Source: Neospora caninum Liverpool (taxonomy: Eukaryota > Apicomplexa > Conoidasida > Eucoccidiorida > Sarcocystidae). Taken from it: a DNA stretch of 64,000 bases. Of this stretch, positions 1 to 13,460 are shown one piece after another. The stretch spans positions 1,655,120-1,719,119 of the forward strand of contig NC_018387.1 in NCBI RefSeq assembly GCF_000208865.1, written 5' to 3'. Below the pieces are notes generated by a model, which saw only the letters and a program-made list of their open reading frames with translations, did not search any database and was not told the origin of the DNA. The translations under genes were made by a program, and so were the position numbers. Position 1 is the first letter of the stretch. Each line of letters starts with the position of its first letter.

Positions 1-3000
1 TGACACGAGTCTTGGGTGACCGAACCGGTTACAAAGCGTTCCGGGCACCCCAACTACGAGCATCTCAAGTCGTGTGCAGCCTTTAAAAGGAAATCGTTGT
101 CTTCCATCAGCTCATACTATATTTTCTGTATTTGCCGTGAGTGACTTTTACGTGGAAAACTGCTCCAAAGCATGGTGTGGCGTCTTTTGTTCTCAAAAGT
201 TCAGAATGGTGCGAGTTGGTGGTGCCCCTTGAGCAAAGTGCCAGGGTAAGGTGATCGTGCGCCTCCCTCCTGCAACCCGTCTCCGCCTGTCCGGGTTGCC
301 CAACGGAGAGGCTGTTTACCGGACAAATGTGTACAGTTTTCCCATCTTGACGATAATACGAACAAAGGGCATAGAATTTGCAGAAACGAACCATCCCTCG
401 GGGAAAGACTTTGAAAATGTACACTCATCAAGCGCCAGGTCACCTGAGCAGCTGAAGGGAAATGAAGGCTGGCAAGAAGCGGCAGACTCCGGTTGTTCCT
501 ATCTCTTCCGCGACGGAGTGCCTGGGGCATTCGCCCGGGGTGCGACTGCCGCCGGCAGTGTGAACAGCCAGTGTCCTTGACCTTTCCGACATTCATGAAG
601 TGCGTGGGGTGATGAAGCAGCTGCACAGTCCACGATCGAGTGGCTGGGATAACAGGAGACAACCGATGCAGCTCTCCCATGCGATAGTCCCAGTTGCGGG
701 GCGAAGGAGTTCTTTTTCGTGATACACTCCTCTTGCAAACTGTCGTCCGAGTGTTCGAGCCGCTCGCTTTGCCCGGATCTTGTGTTTCCCTCACTCGAAC
801 ACGTCACAGAAAAAAGAGGCAGTTCTGGTGAAGACACACGGCGCAACGAAAATGCGTCCCAGATTTCCCCATGCTCCACACAAAACCTGCCTAGACTAGC
901 AGCTTCGCAAGCAGGCACCCGCGAGGGGCTGCAGGTACGATGCTTTTCCCAGTTCAACGGCGACTGTCCGCTGGGTTTGCCACGCCCTCGACCAATCTAA
1001 AGGACACTGTTCTTCCGTTGTTCCTTTCTTGTATTCAACTGGCAGTGGGGTGGAATACGAGACGGTTGGCCATGTGTTTCGGCGACGGTCGCTACATAAT
1101 CTAGCAGTAACCTTTATTCGTGATAGGTTCGTATTTCCTGCGAACACGGGAACGCCCACCATCGAAGGCGCTGATAAAAAGTGCACATGCATGAGGGCCG
1201 GCACGTTTTCTGTGCGTGGAAAAATGCAGGCTCCGCCTTTTAGCTTTAGTCTGAAGTTTTGGAACTGTCCATAGCACGCACTGCCTCTCACCATTGACTT
1301 CTCCTTTCGTCAGTGTCCCTCCGGTAGCCTCCGGGGTTCTGTTTTCCCCGTCGTTTAACGGTTGACACCACGGGGCAAGCTGTACTCTTGTGTGTTCCCC
1401 CACACGCCCAGACCGACTCTTGGGTACGATTTCTCCAGGGAGAATGCTGTACTCGAATAGCCATTTCGGAGATACGTATATTTCTGGTTCAATGAGGATT
1501 CAGAGGCGTAGACCCAGCAATCGACATACAATGTTTTACGAAAGACGCCGCCACGGACGAAACTGCGGATGAGTTTTTGAGGTTCGGTGTCGTTACTAAT
1601 ATGGATATGCGCGAAATGAGAAAATCGATGGCTCAACCAATCTAGTATTTGGGTTCAGCCACCTTTGTCTCCCTGAAGCCCCTTTTTGTGCCTGTAACGG
1701 AGCCGGGTAGCTTCCGTGATATCGGGTAATTCCCTCACACCATCAAGATTAATCGTTCGTATACATGCATTGATTTCCATTCTTGCCATGAGATTTGGCT
1801 CGCGGACAAGGCCCGTATCCTTGTCCGGCGCCCAAGCCGCGTCATTCGCTGACGAAGTCTCGCCGGAACTGCTGTGAAAAAGCCCTCACCAACTTGCGTT
1901 GCGCTTCCACCAGATCCCCGCAAATCTTGATTCCCGACGCCAGTCGGGGAGCCTGCATTTCCTACTCGTCAATTACGCGTCATGTTTCGCTGGAACGAAA
2001 TTGGGGTGTGTCGTTCCACTAACAACAGCATTGGGGTACTTCTCTTCGTCCATGGGATCAATAGCAACGGGTGAGGCACACTACCGCACTCCAGAATATA
2101 TATGGTTACGACATCTGCTTCTTTCATGTGGCTCGTATACACAAACACGCTGTGCGGCACTTGAGCTGTCCTTTTTCGGCGGGCGAAACTGGATGCAGAA
2201 TGGCCCAGAACGATTTGCTATTCTTTGCTCACCGCCGTTTTCAACCGTCTGCCTTCCACCCCTTCTATTTCCGCCTTGTTTCAGTCCTCGGCACACTCAG
2301 CTACAGTTTTCTTCACTGCCCTCCTGGTGGCGGTTCAGCGCAAGGTGGGTGAGGCGGTGTCACACTGGAAACCGGAAGTCGGGACGACGACGTGACGCTT
2401 TTTCCTAGGTCGCCTCTCGATGACAACCCCCCCCCCTTCGCTGTAGAGGAAGCTCAGCTTGGGCTGCTGGACAGGCGGCGACTGTGATCACCGATTCATG
2501 ACGCGTGGGATCCTGCTGGCGGAGGGTTCCGACTGGCCGGTAGCCCGCATGGGGCGTCCAGCCGCGCGATTCAGCGGAAGCAGGGATCCACCGCATTCTC
2601 CTCTAGGCTTCTTATTTTCGAACTTGCTGCAATTCTGTCACAGTCCGTTCCGGCAACCGAAGTCTCTTTTTCAGTGTTCTGTGATTGGCCTCGCAGACAT
2701 TTTCAGTGACCTGTGTGCAACGCGTGGCCTTTTATATGTGCATGGACCTTCGCCATTCCTCAATTTGCACATCAGGAATCCAGGTGGTGTCGAACAATGT
2801 TTCGCCTGTGACGTTCAGCACACTGGTCAGGGATGCCAGCGATAAGGGAAGAGCCGTTCGGCTGCTACGGACTGGTTGCGGAGTTCGGAAGCCGTGGATC
2901 ATGGGATTGTGGATTTTCGTGCCACGCGAAACAAGCAAAAGAAGAATTGCAACCTCGACCCTAACCCGACGGGCGCGGGCCTACCTTGTCGCACGGATGA

Positions 3001-4405
3001 TACGCGTATTTAGGAAACTGTAACTCCGCCGCTTGGCTGTACGCCGCTGTCTGCCCTAAAGGAGCGCTGCAGAGGCTACTGGACACGTGAGGCCACATGG
3101 CAAGCGCTTGCTCCCAAGGAGCGTGCAAGACTTGCAACTACAGAAAGATGTAAATCTGTTGGGAAACAAGTTGTGTACGTCGCAGAAGAATATGCACGGG
3201 GCTTGATTTGTGCGCTGAATAACTCCAGCCTCCGGTTCCTCGGGAAGTCTCTGCGTAATTTGTCGTCTGTCATTCTGGAGACACCACCCTTACGCCATCT
3301 GTTGTGTCTCGCTGTGACCGTTTGTTCATGAACTTTGTGGATGGCTTCCGTCAAAGCACATCGTAGGAATTTAATTTTTCACCTCTGCCGGAAAGTGTTG
3401 GGGTGTAGATTCTTCCGAAAGACAAATTCAGAGTCCCAAACTGCGCGCGACGAGCCGGCTCAGCCGTCCATTCCATGCTGAAAGTGGCGGAGGCTCCGCT
3501 GGCAGCGGTCGGGCAAACCCACGCGTGCGTGTCTGGTTTGTCGGGCCGTCGTGTCTACTCGTCCTTGGCTTTCCCGCGAAGACGGTGAGTTTTCCCGTGT
3601 CAAAAAGTTGCATTTGACAGTAACCACTGTTGGTCTATTCGGCTGGCTCTTTCTGACGCTCTGAGACTGCTCCCTTTGTTCGAGAGTGCAGCCTCGTGTG
3701 ATCTCCGCTTGTCCGTCTCCGGAGGGGGGGGGCGACGTGCGGGCGTACCACGCAACAAACGAACGAGAACATCCTTTTGATGGCGTCCACATGCTGTCCC
3801 CTCGTCGGTTCTGCTGTGGCGGTAATCAGTGTCTTTCGCCCCGCCAAGGAAGCTGGAATTTTCTGTGCGCGCCCGCATTAATTCGATACTGGCGACCGCG
3901 CTAGCAAACACTCATGTCGCTACGGACGCACGGCTTGTTGGTGGGTTGCTGGTCCGCCTCAACGCGAAACAAATTTTTTAGGACTTGCATCGGTCCATTT
4001 CACTTTGATGCACGGTCTAGCATGACCTAAGCTTTTTATCTTTCTGCTGGAAGCTGTGTCTGTGGCCTCTCCAGCAACAACCAGCGTACGCGGCACAAAG
4101 TGGCACCGGACGCTGTCGTGGTTCTGTTGGGTCCTGGCGATTCGGAAGACAACAGCCTGTGCATTTGGACGGAAACATTTTCACGGAGAGCCCGGTGGCT
4201 TTGGGTGTGGAATGTTTAAGCGCATACACCAAGCGCCCACCTTGTGGGATCGTGCTGCTTACTTCTGGCGTTTCTTTACAGCACAGGTCTGATAAGCAGT
4301 CGCTTTGACTTGCGAAAGCGCTCCAGCTGTGTGTACCATATAAGCATTTAGGCATTAGGGTGCGATTGTGCTTTGCTGTACTGTTGGTCTGCTCTGCCGT
4401 TTACG
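1..4405. other. Intergenic or untranslated region, no gene supported
   Basis: I see no reading frame here with good codon structure plus flanking splice sites, and no recognisable protein family. Open frames on both strands overlap one another and lack domain-like sequence. The right end is presumably promoter and 5' untranslated sequence of the gene starting at 4406. An untranslated end of a gene to the left of the window is possible but not visible. Confidence 0.5.
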
Positions 4406-7400
4406 ATGGAGTGCGTCCCTGGGGCACCGCTTGTCGGGGGACTCAGTTCTGTGAACGTAGCGCAATGGTGTTCGGGAGACTCTGCTGATCTGCGGAACTC
4501 GGGAAGCAGAGAAGAGCTCCGCTCCGAAAGAGGTGCGAGGCGGAGCTCTGACGCTTCTATATGGACTGATATCCTGAGTGTTTCAATTCCCGAGAATTTG
4601 TGTAATTCCGCATCCGTGCAAGCGGAGGATATAGATACAGTAGGCACCTTGGCCAGAGCCGGTCGAAAGCAGGGGATGCTGCCAAGATCGAAGGGTGCGC
4701 CCACCCCAATGGTCAACACCTCTCTAAGGTTAGCATCCTCTTCGGTACCGGTTGATGAGACCAGCCGTGGAGCTGGCTGCGGCCCCGACGCTTCCGAAGA
4801 TAAAGGTGAGTTTAGCACGATAGCCGTTGCTGTGAGTTCCACCTCCATACGTGTACGTCAAGGTAGGACGCACGTGCTCCAAAACGATTGATGCGTTCGG
4901 ATTGATCTGTATGTGCAAGATTGCTCACATTTTCCTGAGGTGAACTCGTATAGCTGTTGCCATTTGGTTACGAAGAAGCCAACTTTTCGTGCGAATCACT
5001 GCTGCTACGGAACGTTCCAGCACGGTGTTGATTTTTTTTTTTTGCATTTTCGGTGATGGCTGCTTCATTCTCCTCAGTGTCGATTCCAAGAGATGCGACC
5101 AGGTTTTGGGTCCCTTCCCACGGCTTTTTGTGGCTGTTGGCTGGGAATCGAATCGTGTGTTTGCAGGCCATATGGCGTCCAGGATGGAGGTCAGGGCCGG
5201 TTGCCGCCGGCGGGAGCGTTCGAGCGCTGCCTCCTCTTGCGTTAGTTCTGGGGTGTCAGCGAGCCGAGTCCGCAATTTATCTGAAGCAGTGAGAACCGGA
5301 AAGAGTGCTGGAGGGAGTGGGAGGAGCAGACTTGCATTAGGAGCGGTGGGGCGCCAACTTCTTCTCGACAGGATCCGAACGAGATACCACACGAATGCGG
5401 TCTACTACAGTGCGTTATTACGCAACAAGTACAATAGCACGATCTCAAAACTTCCATTTTTCACCGTTAGTCTCTTGCATCAACTAGCGGCTGATTTTGA
5501 AGTAGACACAAACACCCTTGTGAGCCCTAATGTGGAAAATGGAAATGCTTCGGGCGGAAACGTAAGATCTGCATGTGGCAGAAGCCGAGGAATGGTGCGG
5601 GCGACGAGACGAACCCCGGTATCGGTTGATGTACGCCCACCGGTGCCGCAAACAGCGGTATTCTCAGACCGGAGCCGTGCACAGAGAACGGCTGTTCGAG
5701 TCAAGGGCAAGGTTGGGAGAAAACTGCAGCACACTGAAGGGAGCTCTTTTTCCGGGTTAAGCGGCCGCAGAACTGTCGAAATGGATCAAGGAAAGGAGAG
5801 TTTCGCTGGCGTGAGCGGTAGCACTGGAGACGATACGCCGGACCTATGTACGCCGACCGCTAGGAATGCTGGCTCAGAAGATAAAGACGTCCGGGACACT
5901 GTAGCGGACATCGAGCTGTTCGGCAGAAAGGTGCTCAGCAGCTCGAGAGACGCTGAGTCCTTCTCCGCCTGGCTTTTATCAAGGAATTCTGCCAGTAGAG
6001 GTGAGACTTGCGATGCAAATACGAGGGAGTACAGAATACCAGAGAGGACCCAAGAGGTCGGTCTCAGCATCCGTCAGCTGATTCGCGTGGCTTGTGTCGT
6101 GGAACAGGGACGATCCGTTTTCAGCCGTGATGAATCGTGCCGGGGGCCGGTACGCGAAGGTCGTGCGTCGCTGACTGTGTAGACGTGAGTCTATGGATGC
6201 GTGTTGTTTGCCTTCTACAGAGTCTCTTTCGGGGTCGTCAGAGGAGAACGGTGTACTCGGCAAGGCTCATGTGTACACCCCGGGTACAGGATCGACGGAA
6301 AGTGTGCCCAGCAGCCCTATAAGATCAGACTCGGGCGGGGTTGTTCGTAGAGGGACAACTACGAACGGCATGCCAGGCGCGGCGGACGTTAGTTCGGGAA
6401 GGAATAACGAAGGGGCGGGGCACCTTGAAGTGGGAATTGGCGAGAAGTCCACGGGAGACACGGAGGCGTCTTTGCGTACATCTCTGGAGGAGCAGTCGAA
6501 GGCAAACCCCAACCGCTCATATATGTCAACCGACTTCAAGGACGTAGAGAACGTGTACAAGGGAATTGCAGCCCTCTCTGCGACGGCTGCAAACGTCGAG
6601 ACACGCTCGGGCGTGCCAGGCTGTACGTTGCCGCTGTCGAGTAGTCTGTCTCTGAAGAGATCTAGACCGGATATTGAAGTAATAGAAGCCATGCTTGGCG
6701 CGGCACGAAGCAACAGCGGAGAGGCATCTTCCGACTTGGAGAAATTCAAGTCGCACCTGCTTGCCGGCTTGTCGCTCCGTGGGTCGGAAACTGCCTCGAA
6801 GAAGAGCAAGATTCTTCAGGCGACTGCTTCGGAAAGCACGACGATTCCGTCCTCGCCAACATCACCGACAGCCGCTGCGGTCGAACTCCTCGCCGCTGCA
6901 GAGCTGTGGTCTACCTCGCGTGCAAGTGCTCATTCAGGGCGGCGCACGGGGAGCATGCGACCGGCCGACACGGAGTTGAGTGCTGCTGCTTCGACGCAGA
7001 TAGGCGGTGAACCGTCAGACGCAGGGGGAGCCTCAGGCAACGGGAGCAGAGCCTCAGGATCGACATACGGTCAGCGAACACACAGTTTCGTTGTCAGGTT
7101 TGCCTGCGGTGTCGTGCCTTCGGTCTTCCCAGCACCCTTTTTGCCGTTCCAATTCGCACGGTCTCTGGTTCGCGGGCTTTATAAACGAGCGGAAGAGGTC
7201 CTCGTGGCTGTTGACAGGGGGATATGTGTCGTTGTGGAGCCGACGCAGGTGGGGCAGCGCGTGACCCGCGTCTCCGGCAAAGGAGTGGAGTCCGCGTCGC
7301 ACGAGATGTGTAGATCTTTGTAAGACGCCATGCGCCAGTGTGGTCGGCAGGCCACGCATGTGTGAGTGTCCTAGTGACTGTCCGCGCAAGTACTCAATGC

Positions 7401-9424
7401 CTTCTAGTCCGTCTCACAGAAGCGCCGCTTTTGTTTTTGTACTACTACAGGTAAAGGCGACTGCTGGCTTGGTGAGGCAAGCGCGGACGATGGCACGGCA
7501 TCAGGTGTAGATCTACAGTGTCGGCTGCTGGCTGCGCTGTCTAGACAGCCAGTTGACATGGAAGTGCAAGGCGCGCGTTTTCTCGCTTTGGCGTCGGTTT
7601 TCCCCACTGGAGCAACCGCTGTGGGGGACAGCGCAGTGAACCATGCGCGGCACGTCGTCGGGCACTCGGGTGCCAGCCAAGGAGGGAACGTAGGCCTCCG
7701 CAGCGGTTGCCTGGCTCCGCCTCAGCAGCCGTCGACTGCAGATAGTCCGCCCCCCACAGAACACGCTCAAAATCGGCAAGACACCGTCGATTCGCACCTG
7801 ACCGATGCATCGGCAGTGCTGGCTGTCACTGTGGGGGACGTGGAAAGCTTCCTTCAAACGCAGGTGTTGCGGCGATGGGGCGGCCGTAGCAACCTGCTAG
7901 GAGAGACAGGCGGTGGTCGGCTGCAGGCCAGGAGTTTGAGTAGGAACCGTGAAGCATGTGCGTCGACAGTGTCACGTGAGAGGGATCTCAGGATGTGTTT
8001 GAGAGGCAGTGGGAATGATGCAGAGGAAGACTACGAAGAACAGGATGTCGCTGAACAGGTTCGTCTGCTCAAGCCGCGACAGGGACAAGGGAAACGCCCC
8101 ACTCTTAGAACAGTCGCGCGCAAGGACGCGTCGGTCGACCGCGCAGGACCGGAAAATCGGGGTGTCGATAGGGAGACCAAATACGTAGCAAAGGTAGGCG
8201 ATCGTACTCGTGCTGCGTCGGGAAGCTCACACAGTTACACCGATTAGACTCTTACCGGTGTAGGGCCGTCCCGGGCAACCGTGGGTGTGCGCCTTTCTGA
8301 CGGTTTCATTTTTCGAACGTGTACTCTGGTGCTGTAACATGCTAGCCGTACGGCATCAGTATTTCTTAAGTTCGTTCGTAGCCCCGACAGAGTTCGGCAT
8401 CTTGCTGATACAGATGAACGTAGCGCGCGTCCGACAATTCAGTACCGGATGTGCTCCTGTAGACTGGGGCTGCGTGTGGTTTGCTGTCGTGTCTTGGAAA
8501 GAAATCACGGGAGCTGAGTTTTTCGCGTGACGCCTGTGAAAGTTTGGAAAGTGGAACACGATGTTTGCTCGTGTCCGGTGCGCTCAGGAACCCAAAGGTG
8601 ACGCACGAGACGATATCAAGAGCGGCAGTCCTTCGCATTCCGCGGGCCGATGCTGGCAAAAGGCAAACATGGGAGCGGGAACGTCTGTGGGTGAAGCGGC
8701 GTCTTTCATCAAGGCGTGTGAACACGTTGGTGTATTTCTTGCCGAGACCCGGCGGCGATTGGGATGTAGCGAGAATGCTACGGGGCAGTCACACCGCGCG
8801 AAGCAGCTCGCAGAGATCAAGCAGCTTTTTTTGCAAGCAGGCAAACAAGGGGATGTAATGGAGAACTCGGATTTGCGGGGTTCAGGCCCCTATCCAGAGA
8901 CTTCGTTAGAATCCTACACAATACGTGGTGTACATGCGTCCGTGGAAGGAAGCAGTGTGGTGTCTCAGCGTGTTCAAGCAACTCCACAGTATGACGAACG
9001 GCACAGCACACTGTTCCTCGGAAATGAAGGCGACGTGGGTGAGACTGCTGTCGTTTATTACCCCGGAGAGGAAGGAAGCGTTTGCTCACTGGTAAACCAA
9101 CATATGTCGGCGCCGTCTCTGGAAGCGTCTCGGGGGGAAATCACTCCGAGCAGCGTGGCTGTGAAGAGCGAGGAGGACGGACCAACAAATAGGACAGATT
9201 GTTCCAGCAGCCCTGGCAAATTTGTGAGACCAGATCAAGATTCGAATGACGAAACAAGTGCCGGATCTCCGGTGCCTGAGAGCGCCGTTGGTAACAACGA
9301 CGACGACGGCGTATGCGGGCGCAGGGGAAGTCCGACGGAAGAGAGCGGCGAAGGCGAGATAAGGACGGCAGAAGGGGGCAACGGGCATCCAAATGGGACT
9401 CCCGGTGAAGAGGTGGCTTCTTGA
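4406..9424 (+). CDS. Five-exon protein of unknown function, about 1199 aa
   Basis: I do not recognise this protein. Exons read as 4406-4805, 5167-6000, 6221-7006, 7451-8193 and 8588-9424. All junctions are GT-AG and phase-compatible (1,1,1,0), giving exactly 1200 codons including the stop. The ATG at 4406 is the first one in the open frame of exon 1. The product is Ser/Gly/Glu-rich and mostly low-complexity, with no signal peptide or membrane segment. Two stretches look folded: about residues 195-245, with many aromatic and basic residues (YHTNAVYYSALLRNKY, then LPFFTV), and the start of exon 5 with an amphipathic SFIKACEHVGVFLAETRRR. The basic patches and acidic C-terminus (EESGEGEIRTAEGG) would suit a nuclear regulatory protein, but that is a guess. 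Exon 5's start at 8588 and the intron at 6001-6220 are inferred from phase. Confidence 0.72.
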
Positions 9425-11534
9425 TGAAGCTGTCGCGGCATCGTCAAAACATGTCACGCCGTAGCGTTTGCGGGACGCGCAGAACGTGTGCAGGATGTGG
9501 GATGAGGCGGCTGAAACGCTCGTGGCAAAAAGCGGTCACAGAGCCCTGCGCGTTGAACGGCTATGCTGAGCGGTCAAAGGAAAGAACGGTACAGCCGTTC
9601 GCCGGGTCTTGGGATTCGCCGGGGGAAAGTCATGTTCTAGTGGTTGTTCACAGAGCGTCTGTTGTTCAGGAATTTTTTTTCTCATTTAAAAAAAGCACAA
9701 CTTGGATCGCTTCACGAGCCCAAAGCTGGCCAAGGGGTGTTTTCATGGGAGATTTTCAGTCTCACCCGTTGCGTGGCTGACGTGTGTTCTTTGTTGGTGT
9801 CCAGGGGGATATGCGAGCCGTCGCGTGGCACACTGCCGAGAGCCTGTGTAATACGCAAAATATGAAGTGTCTTGTGTTCCCTCAAACGGAGAGGCTTCGC
9901 AGCTGCGATCTGTGTGCCGGCGGTTACGGCGCATCCGGGGACGTGTGTAAATGCGGAGGCTTTGCGCGAAACGAATGTGGTTCACAAGGAGGGGGGTGTC
10001 TTTTCCAGTGCGGCGTTAGCGGTCCAGCGGCATTGTGCTTAATGAATCGGCGTTGTTGGATGGAAGGACGAAGCCAGTCTCTGCATTGCAGAAGGAAAAC
10101 AGTAAAATAAGAGCGTGACTAACCTCCGGCAGCACTGGGGCGAATTGCGGTTCCGCGACTATTGCGCAGTGGGTGAGTTTCATGTCTTCAAGGTTCTGTG
10201 GTACGGCGTTTGTCTTCAGTCTGTAAATTTGCTGCAGGTAGTTCTTTACAAACGTGAATTAGGCGTAAACGGTGCAGCTGTTTATGCCGCTGAGCCGCTC
10301 GGGTTAAAGAGTGTGTGCTGCGCCATGCAGTGGCAACGTTGAAGGTCGGGGTTCGCCGACACTGCGGTAATGTAGCGGGGGGCAAACGGTCATGGCGTGG
10401 AGGAAGAGAACGAATCTGAAATGAAGCCGTTGCACGGCGCGAGCAGTCCTGCTGGCGGTACCCGCGTGACGCAAACGAGCTAGTTCAGTGTTTTCGTTTT
10501 CGCTTGGTTTCGCCGCTTCTGTGCACAGGCCAAGGCTCTCCCGAACAGTCAAATTCTCTGTGCATTCACCTGATTCCGCCTGAAGCGGTTGACGTCTGCG
10601 TGGGTGGTGTGGACATCCGCCATGGCCGTCAACAGCGGAGCCGATAGCTTGCTTGACAGTCGTTTTAACCCGTTCTCGTGAAGTACATGCTCTTTTGAGT
10701 CGAATTTTCCTTGTTCCTTGGCGGCTTCGGAACATTCGGAACGATGGAGAGACGTTTGAACGCATCGATATGCGACTGAGGAACGGCGCTGTTACGCGCA
10801 GTTTAGTCGTTCCGTGCCAGGAATGATGGCTTTGTGTTCGGTTCCGCCACCGGATTCTTTGAAGAGGACCGTGGATTTTCGCCGTCGGGATGCTTTATAA
10901 CTCACTACCGAAATCGATCCGTGAGTGTCGTGTGTTGCCCAGTGGATGAGTGTAGTATTGTCCAGACTTCATTGTTGCCCCACTCACTACCTTTGGTGTA
11001 AGAGATTCGCTGCCTGGCTGTTTGCATCGGCCAGTGCCATATTGCGGCTATCTGTAGTGTAGGTGGTGAACGCGTCGCGTGAATGGTTTCTGTGAACATC
11101 CAGTCTCAAGGAAAATTGCAAGGTGCACACCGACCACAAGTCCCCACACAGTTGCGCGGTCGTGCTTGGGGGTTGCAACTGAGGGTCGTACGCCACAGAG
11201 ATGAGTTTTTCATGTCGGCTACGGACAACACATTGTTCCTCAGAAACGCTACACAGCAGTTGGTACACAGGAAACGACCGATGTTCGGTGGCAACCGCGC
11301 GAACCACCTAGCTTAGACAAAAGGCAGACGTCTTCCTATGACTCCCAGGAGTCATCAAGAAGACACTTTGACGTATTTTTGCAGCAGACCAGATGCCTCG
11401 AGGAGTTAAAAGGTTAAGGCTGAGACACGCGGAAACGAGACGGCGGGAAACTGGCCCGGCGTTCTACGACAGAAGGCGACTGCACCATGTGGAACCCGCA
11501 TGAGGTTTAATGTTTTGGTGGACTGTCGGGTCCG
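9425..11534. other. Intergenic, two convergent 3' ends
   Basis: This lies between the stop of the + strand gene (9424) and the stop of the - strand coiled-coil gene (11535). It should hold both 3' untranslated regions. A 108-codon cysteine-rich frame at 9784-10110 is the only notable open frame and is not supported as a gene. Confidence 0.5.
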
Positions 11535-13023
11535 CTAAGGTGGCGTTGGCGGCACTGTGACGGACGGTCTGCACGTGTGGAGGATAGGAAGGTTGCGGCA
11601 GGTACTCAGCAGGGGAAAGCAACGAACCTGTTCGCCGTGTCTACCGTACCGTGCTGACGCGGTACTCCTAAGGGAGGGGAATTCGCCCTCCTCTCGTGCT
11701 TCCTCAGGTTCTGGCGTGCTTTCTGTTGGAGCTGCCGCGTTTCCCGATTCTTGTGGAAACAGCTCCTCTTCTGCTTCCACGTCATGCTGCGCGACTGCTG
11801 CGGCGGTTTCAGTTTCATGAATACTGTCCAAAGACGCTTGCTCAGCAGCAGCGATGTTTGGATGTTGAGTTGGGAATGCCTTCGTGGTTTCATCGGCTTC
11901 CTTCAAAGTATTTCTGCCTCTCTTAACCGTTTCGTCTGTGCGTGCGCGAATTTCAGATACTTTCTCTCTGAGTTCCTGCTGGGCTGCTTCTCCCTCAGCT
12001 GTCCTCGATTCTTGCTCAAGGGCTTCCAGTTTGTTCTTGATTGCCTCTTCGGCTGTTTCACTCGATGAACTGCCCTCGTGCAGTTCGGCTAACTTCGCCT
12101 CCAGATCAGCCTGCTGTTCCTCTTCTTGGGCTAGTTTCACGTCTCTCTGAATCGCTTCCGCGATATTATGGCGCTGAGCCTTGAGGTTGTTGAGCTCAAC
12201 TTCAGCCGCTTCAACTTCGTCCTCTTTCGACTTTATCAGCTCTTCGTTGAACTCTGCTTCGTCTTTTTCAAGTTTAGCGTTCACTTTTTCCACCTCTCCC
12301 AACTCGTGCGCCAGTGCGGTCACCTCCTGAGTGTTGCAGTAGTGAACGGATGCAGATCGAAGCATGTTGCATAGTTTCTTATCGTCGCGTACCGCCTGCG
12401 CTGCACGGGACTCAGCTTCAGCTTGCGCGAGAGCCAGGGTAACGGCAGCCTCCTCGTCCTTGTGGCTGCTACGGAGACGACGTTCACTGGCATTTCTTGC
12501 GTACTCCGCCTGTTCACCGCCGAGGACCGCTGCGGCTTTCAGGGACTTCGCTGATTTGAGGAGGTCAGAGATATTCGGACCAACTTCCTCAACAGAAAGG
12601 AACGATTCATCAGTTACCGAGTTCGGCTTCGGCTTTACCCTAAAACACGAGTGTTTTGTGACACGTCGAACGCCGTGTGGAGCGATGGGCTGTGTTTCTT
12701 ACCTTGCTTTCGACTACCATCTGTTCCACGCCACAGCAGTGCGGTTCAGGACAGCAATTTTGCGTGCGGTGTATCGCGCTTTGATGCTTTTCTGGCAAAG
12801 GAACCGGCGGTTTGTAATTGTCCTCTGACACTTCTGTTCGGTTGCGAACTGCCTCAGCTGGGGGTTCTGTTGTCGGTTCCGCCTGCTCTTTGGATGTGGA
12901 CAGCAGCGCGACAGCTCTCGTCCCTTGAAGGCGTCCTTTCCCATGTCCCGCGCCGCTTCCGACGGCGACCTCGGCATGGTGAACCGCCACTACCAAGACC
13001 GCGAAAAGAATGACGGCGTGCAT
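11535..13023 (-). CDS. Secreted glutamate-rich coiled-coil protein, about 472 aa
   Basis: Exon 1 is 13023-12703 and exon 2 about 12632-11535. The protein starts with a clear signal peptide (MHAVILFAVLVVAVHHAEVA) followed by a short basic, low-complexity stretch. A double-cysteine motif CC-x4-CC sits at residues 90-97. Exon 2 encodes a long Glu/Ala/Lys helix with heptad character, roughly residues 140-345, then an acidic Pro/Glu-rich tail. No known domain is recognised. Signal peptide plus coiled coil without a membrane anchor fits a dense-granule or other secretory-pathway protein, which is inference. The intron is only about 70 nt. The pyrimidine-rich acceptor at 12640 gives the wrong phase, so I place the acceptor at the AAAG ending at 12633 to keep frame. 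This makes the junction the weakest part of the model. Confidence 0.7.
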
Positions 13024-13460
13024 TTTCTGAGAGTAAGAGTTCAACAGTCCCCGTATACTACAAAATGACGCGGTCACACAAGCCGTCTGGTCGTTTGCAG
13101 ACGCATGCGCCTCGCTGACGGAGAGGACATAATAATAATCAGCATAGTAGCTGGCTGCATGTGGTGGTACCGCTTCTGCTGTCTGCTGTCATGACAGGCG
13201 ACTTTGCCGTGTCTTGTTGCCGGCGAATCGCTTAGCTATGGTATGAATATGTTGGGACGTCAGTGCTTTCTAGGTGTGCAAGCACTGCGGAAATTCTGGA
13301 AATTCACCAGCGAGCACGACAAACTGTGCGGCGCTGTGAAAAGGGGGCCGTGGCATATCGACCGCTGGCCGATGAGGCTCGTGTAGCGAGACAAAATCGA
13401 CAAATCCACCCACCATGAAGTGATTCTCTCTGGCATTCCAACGCCTGTTCGTACCGAAAA
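13024..13460. promoter_or_regulatory. Short shared 5' region between two divergent genes
   Basis: Only 437 bases separate the start codon of the - strand secreted coiled-coil gene (13023) from that of the + strand gene at 13461. Both promoters and both 5' untranslated regions must lie here or inside the neighbouring gene. No TATA box or known apicomplexan factor site stands out. A short ATAATAATAAT run lies near 13128-13140. Confidence 0.5.

Noticed and set aside
4348..4848. 166-codon - strand open frame opposite exon 1 of the first + gene
   Set aside because: It overlaps a phase-consistent + strand exon, has no recognisable content and no matching splice partners.
4989..5166. Leftward extension of exon 2 of the first gene in its open frame
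   Set aside because: The AG at 5077 and the upstream frame give a phase that does not match exon 1. The acceptor ending at 5166 does.
9784..10110. Cysteine-rich 108-codon + strand frame (CDLCAGGYG, then CGGFARNECG)
   Set aside because: It begins at a non-ATG codon just after a stop, has no splice partners and sits in the presumed 3' untranslated region. The cysteines look like chance in TGT/TGC-rich sequence.
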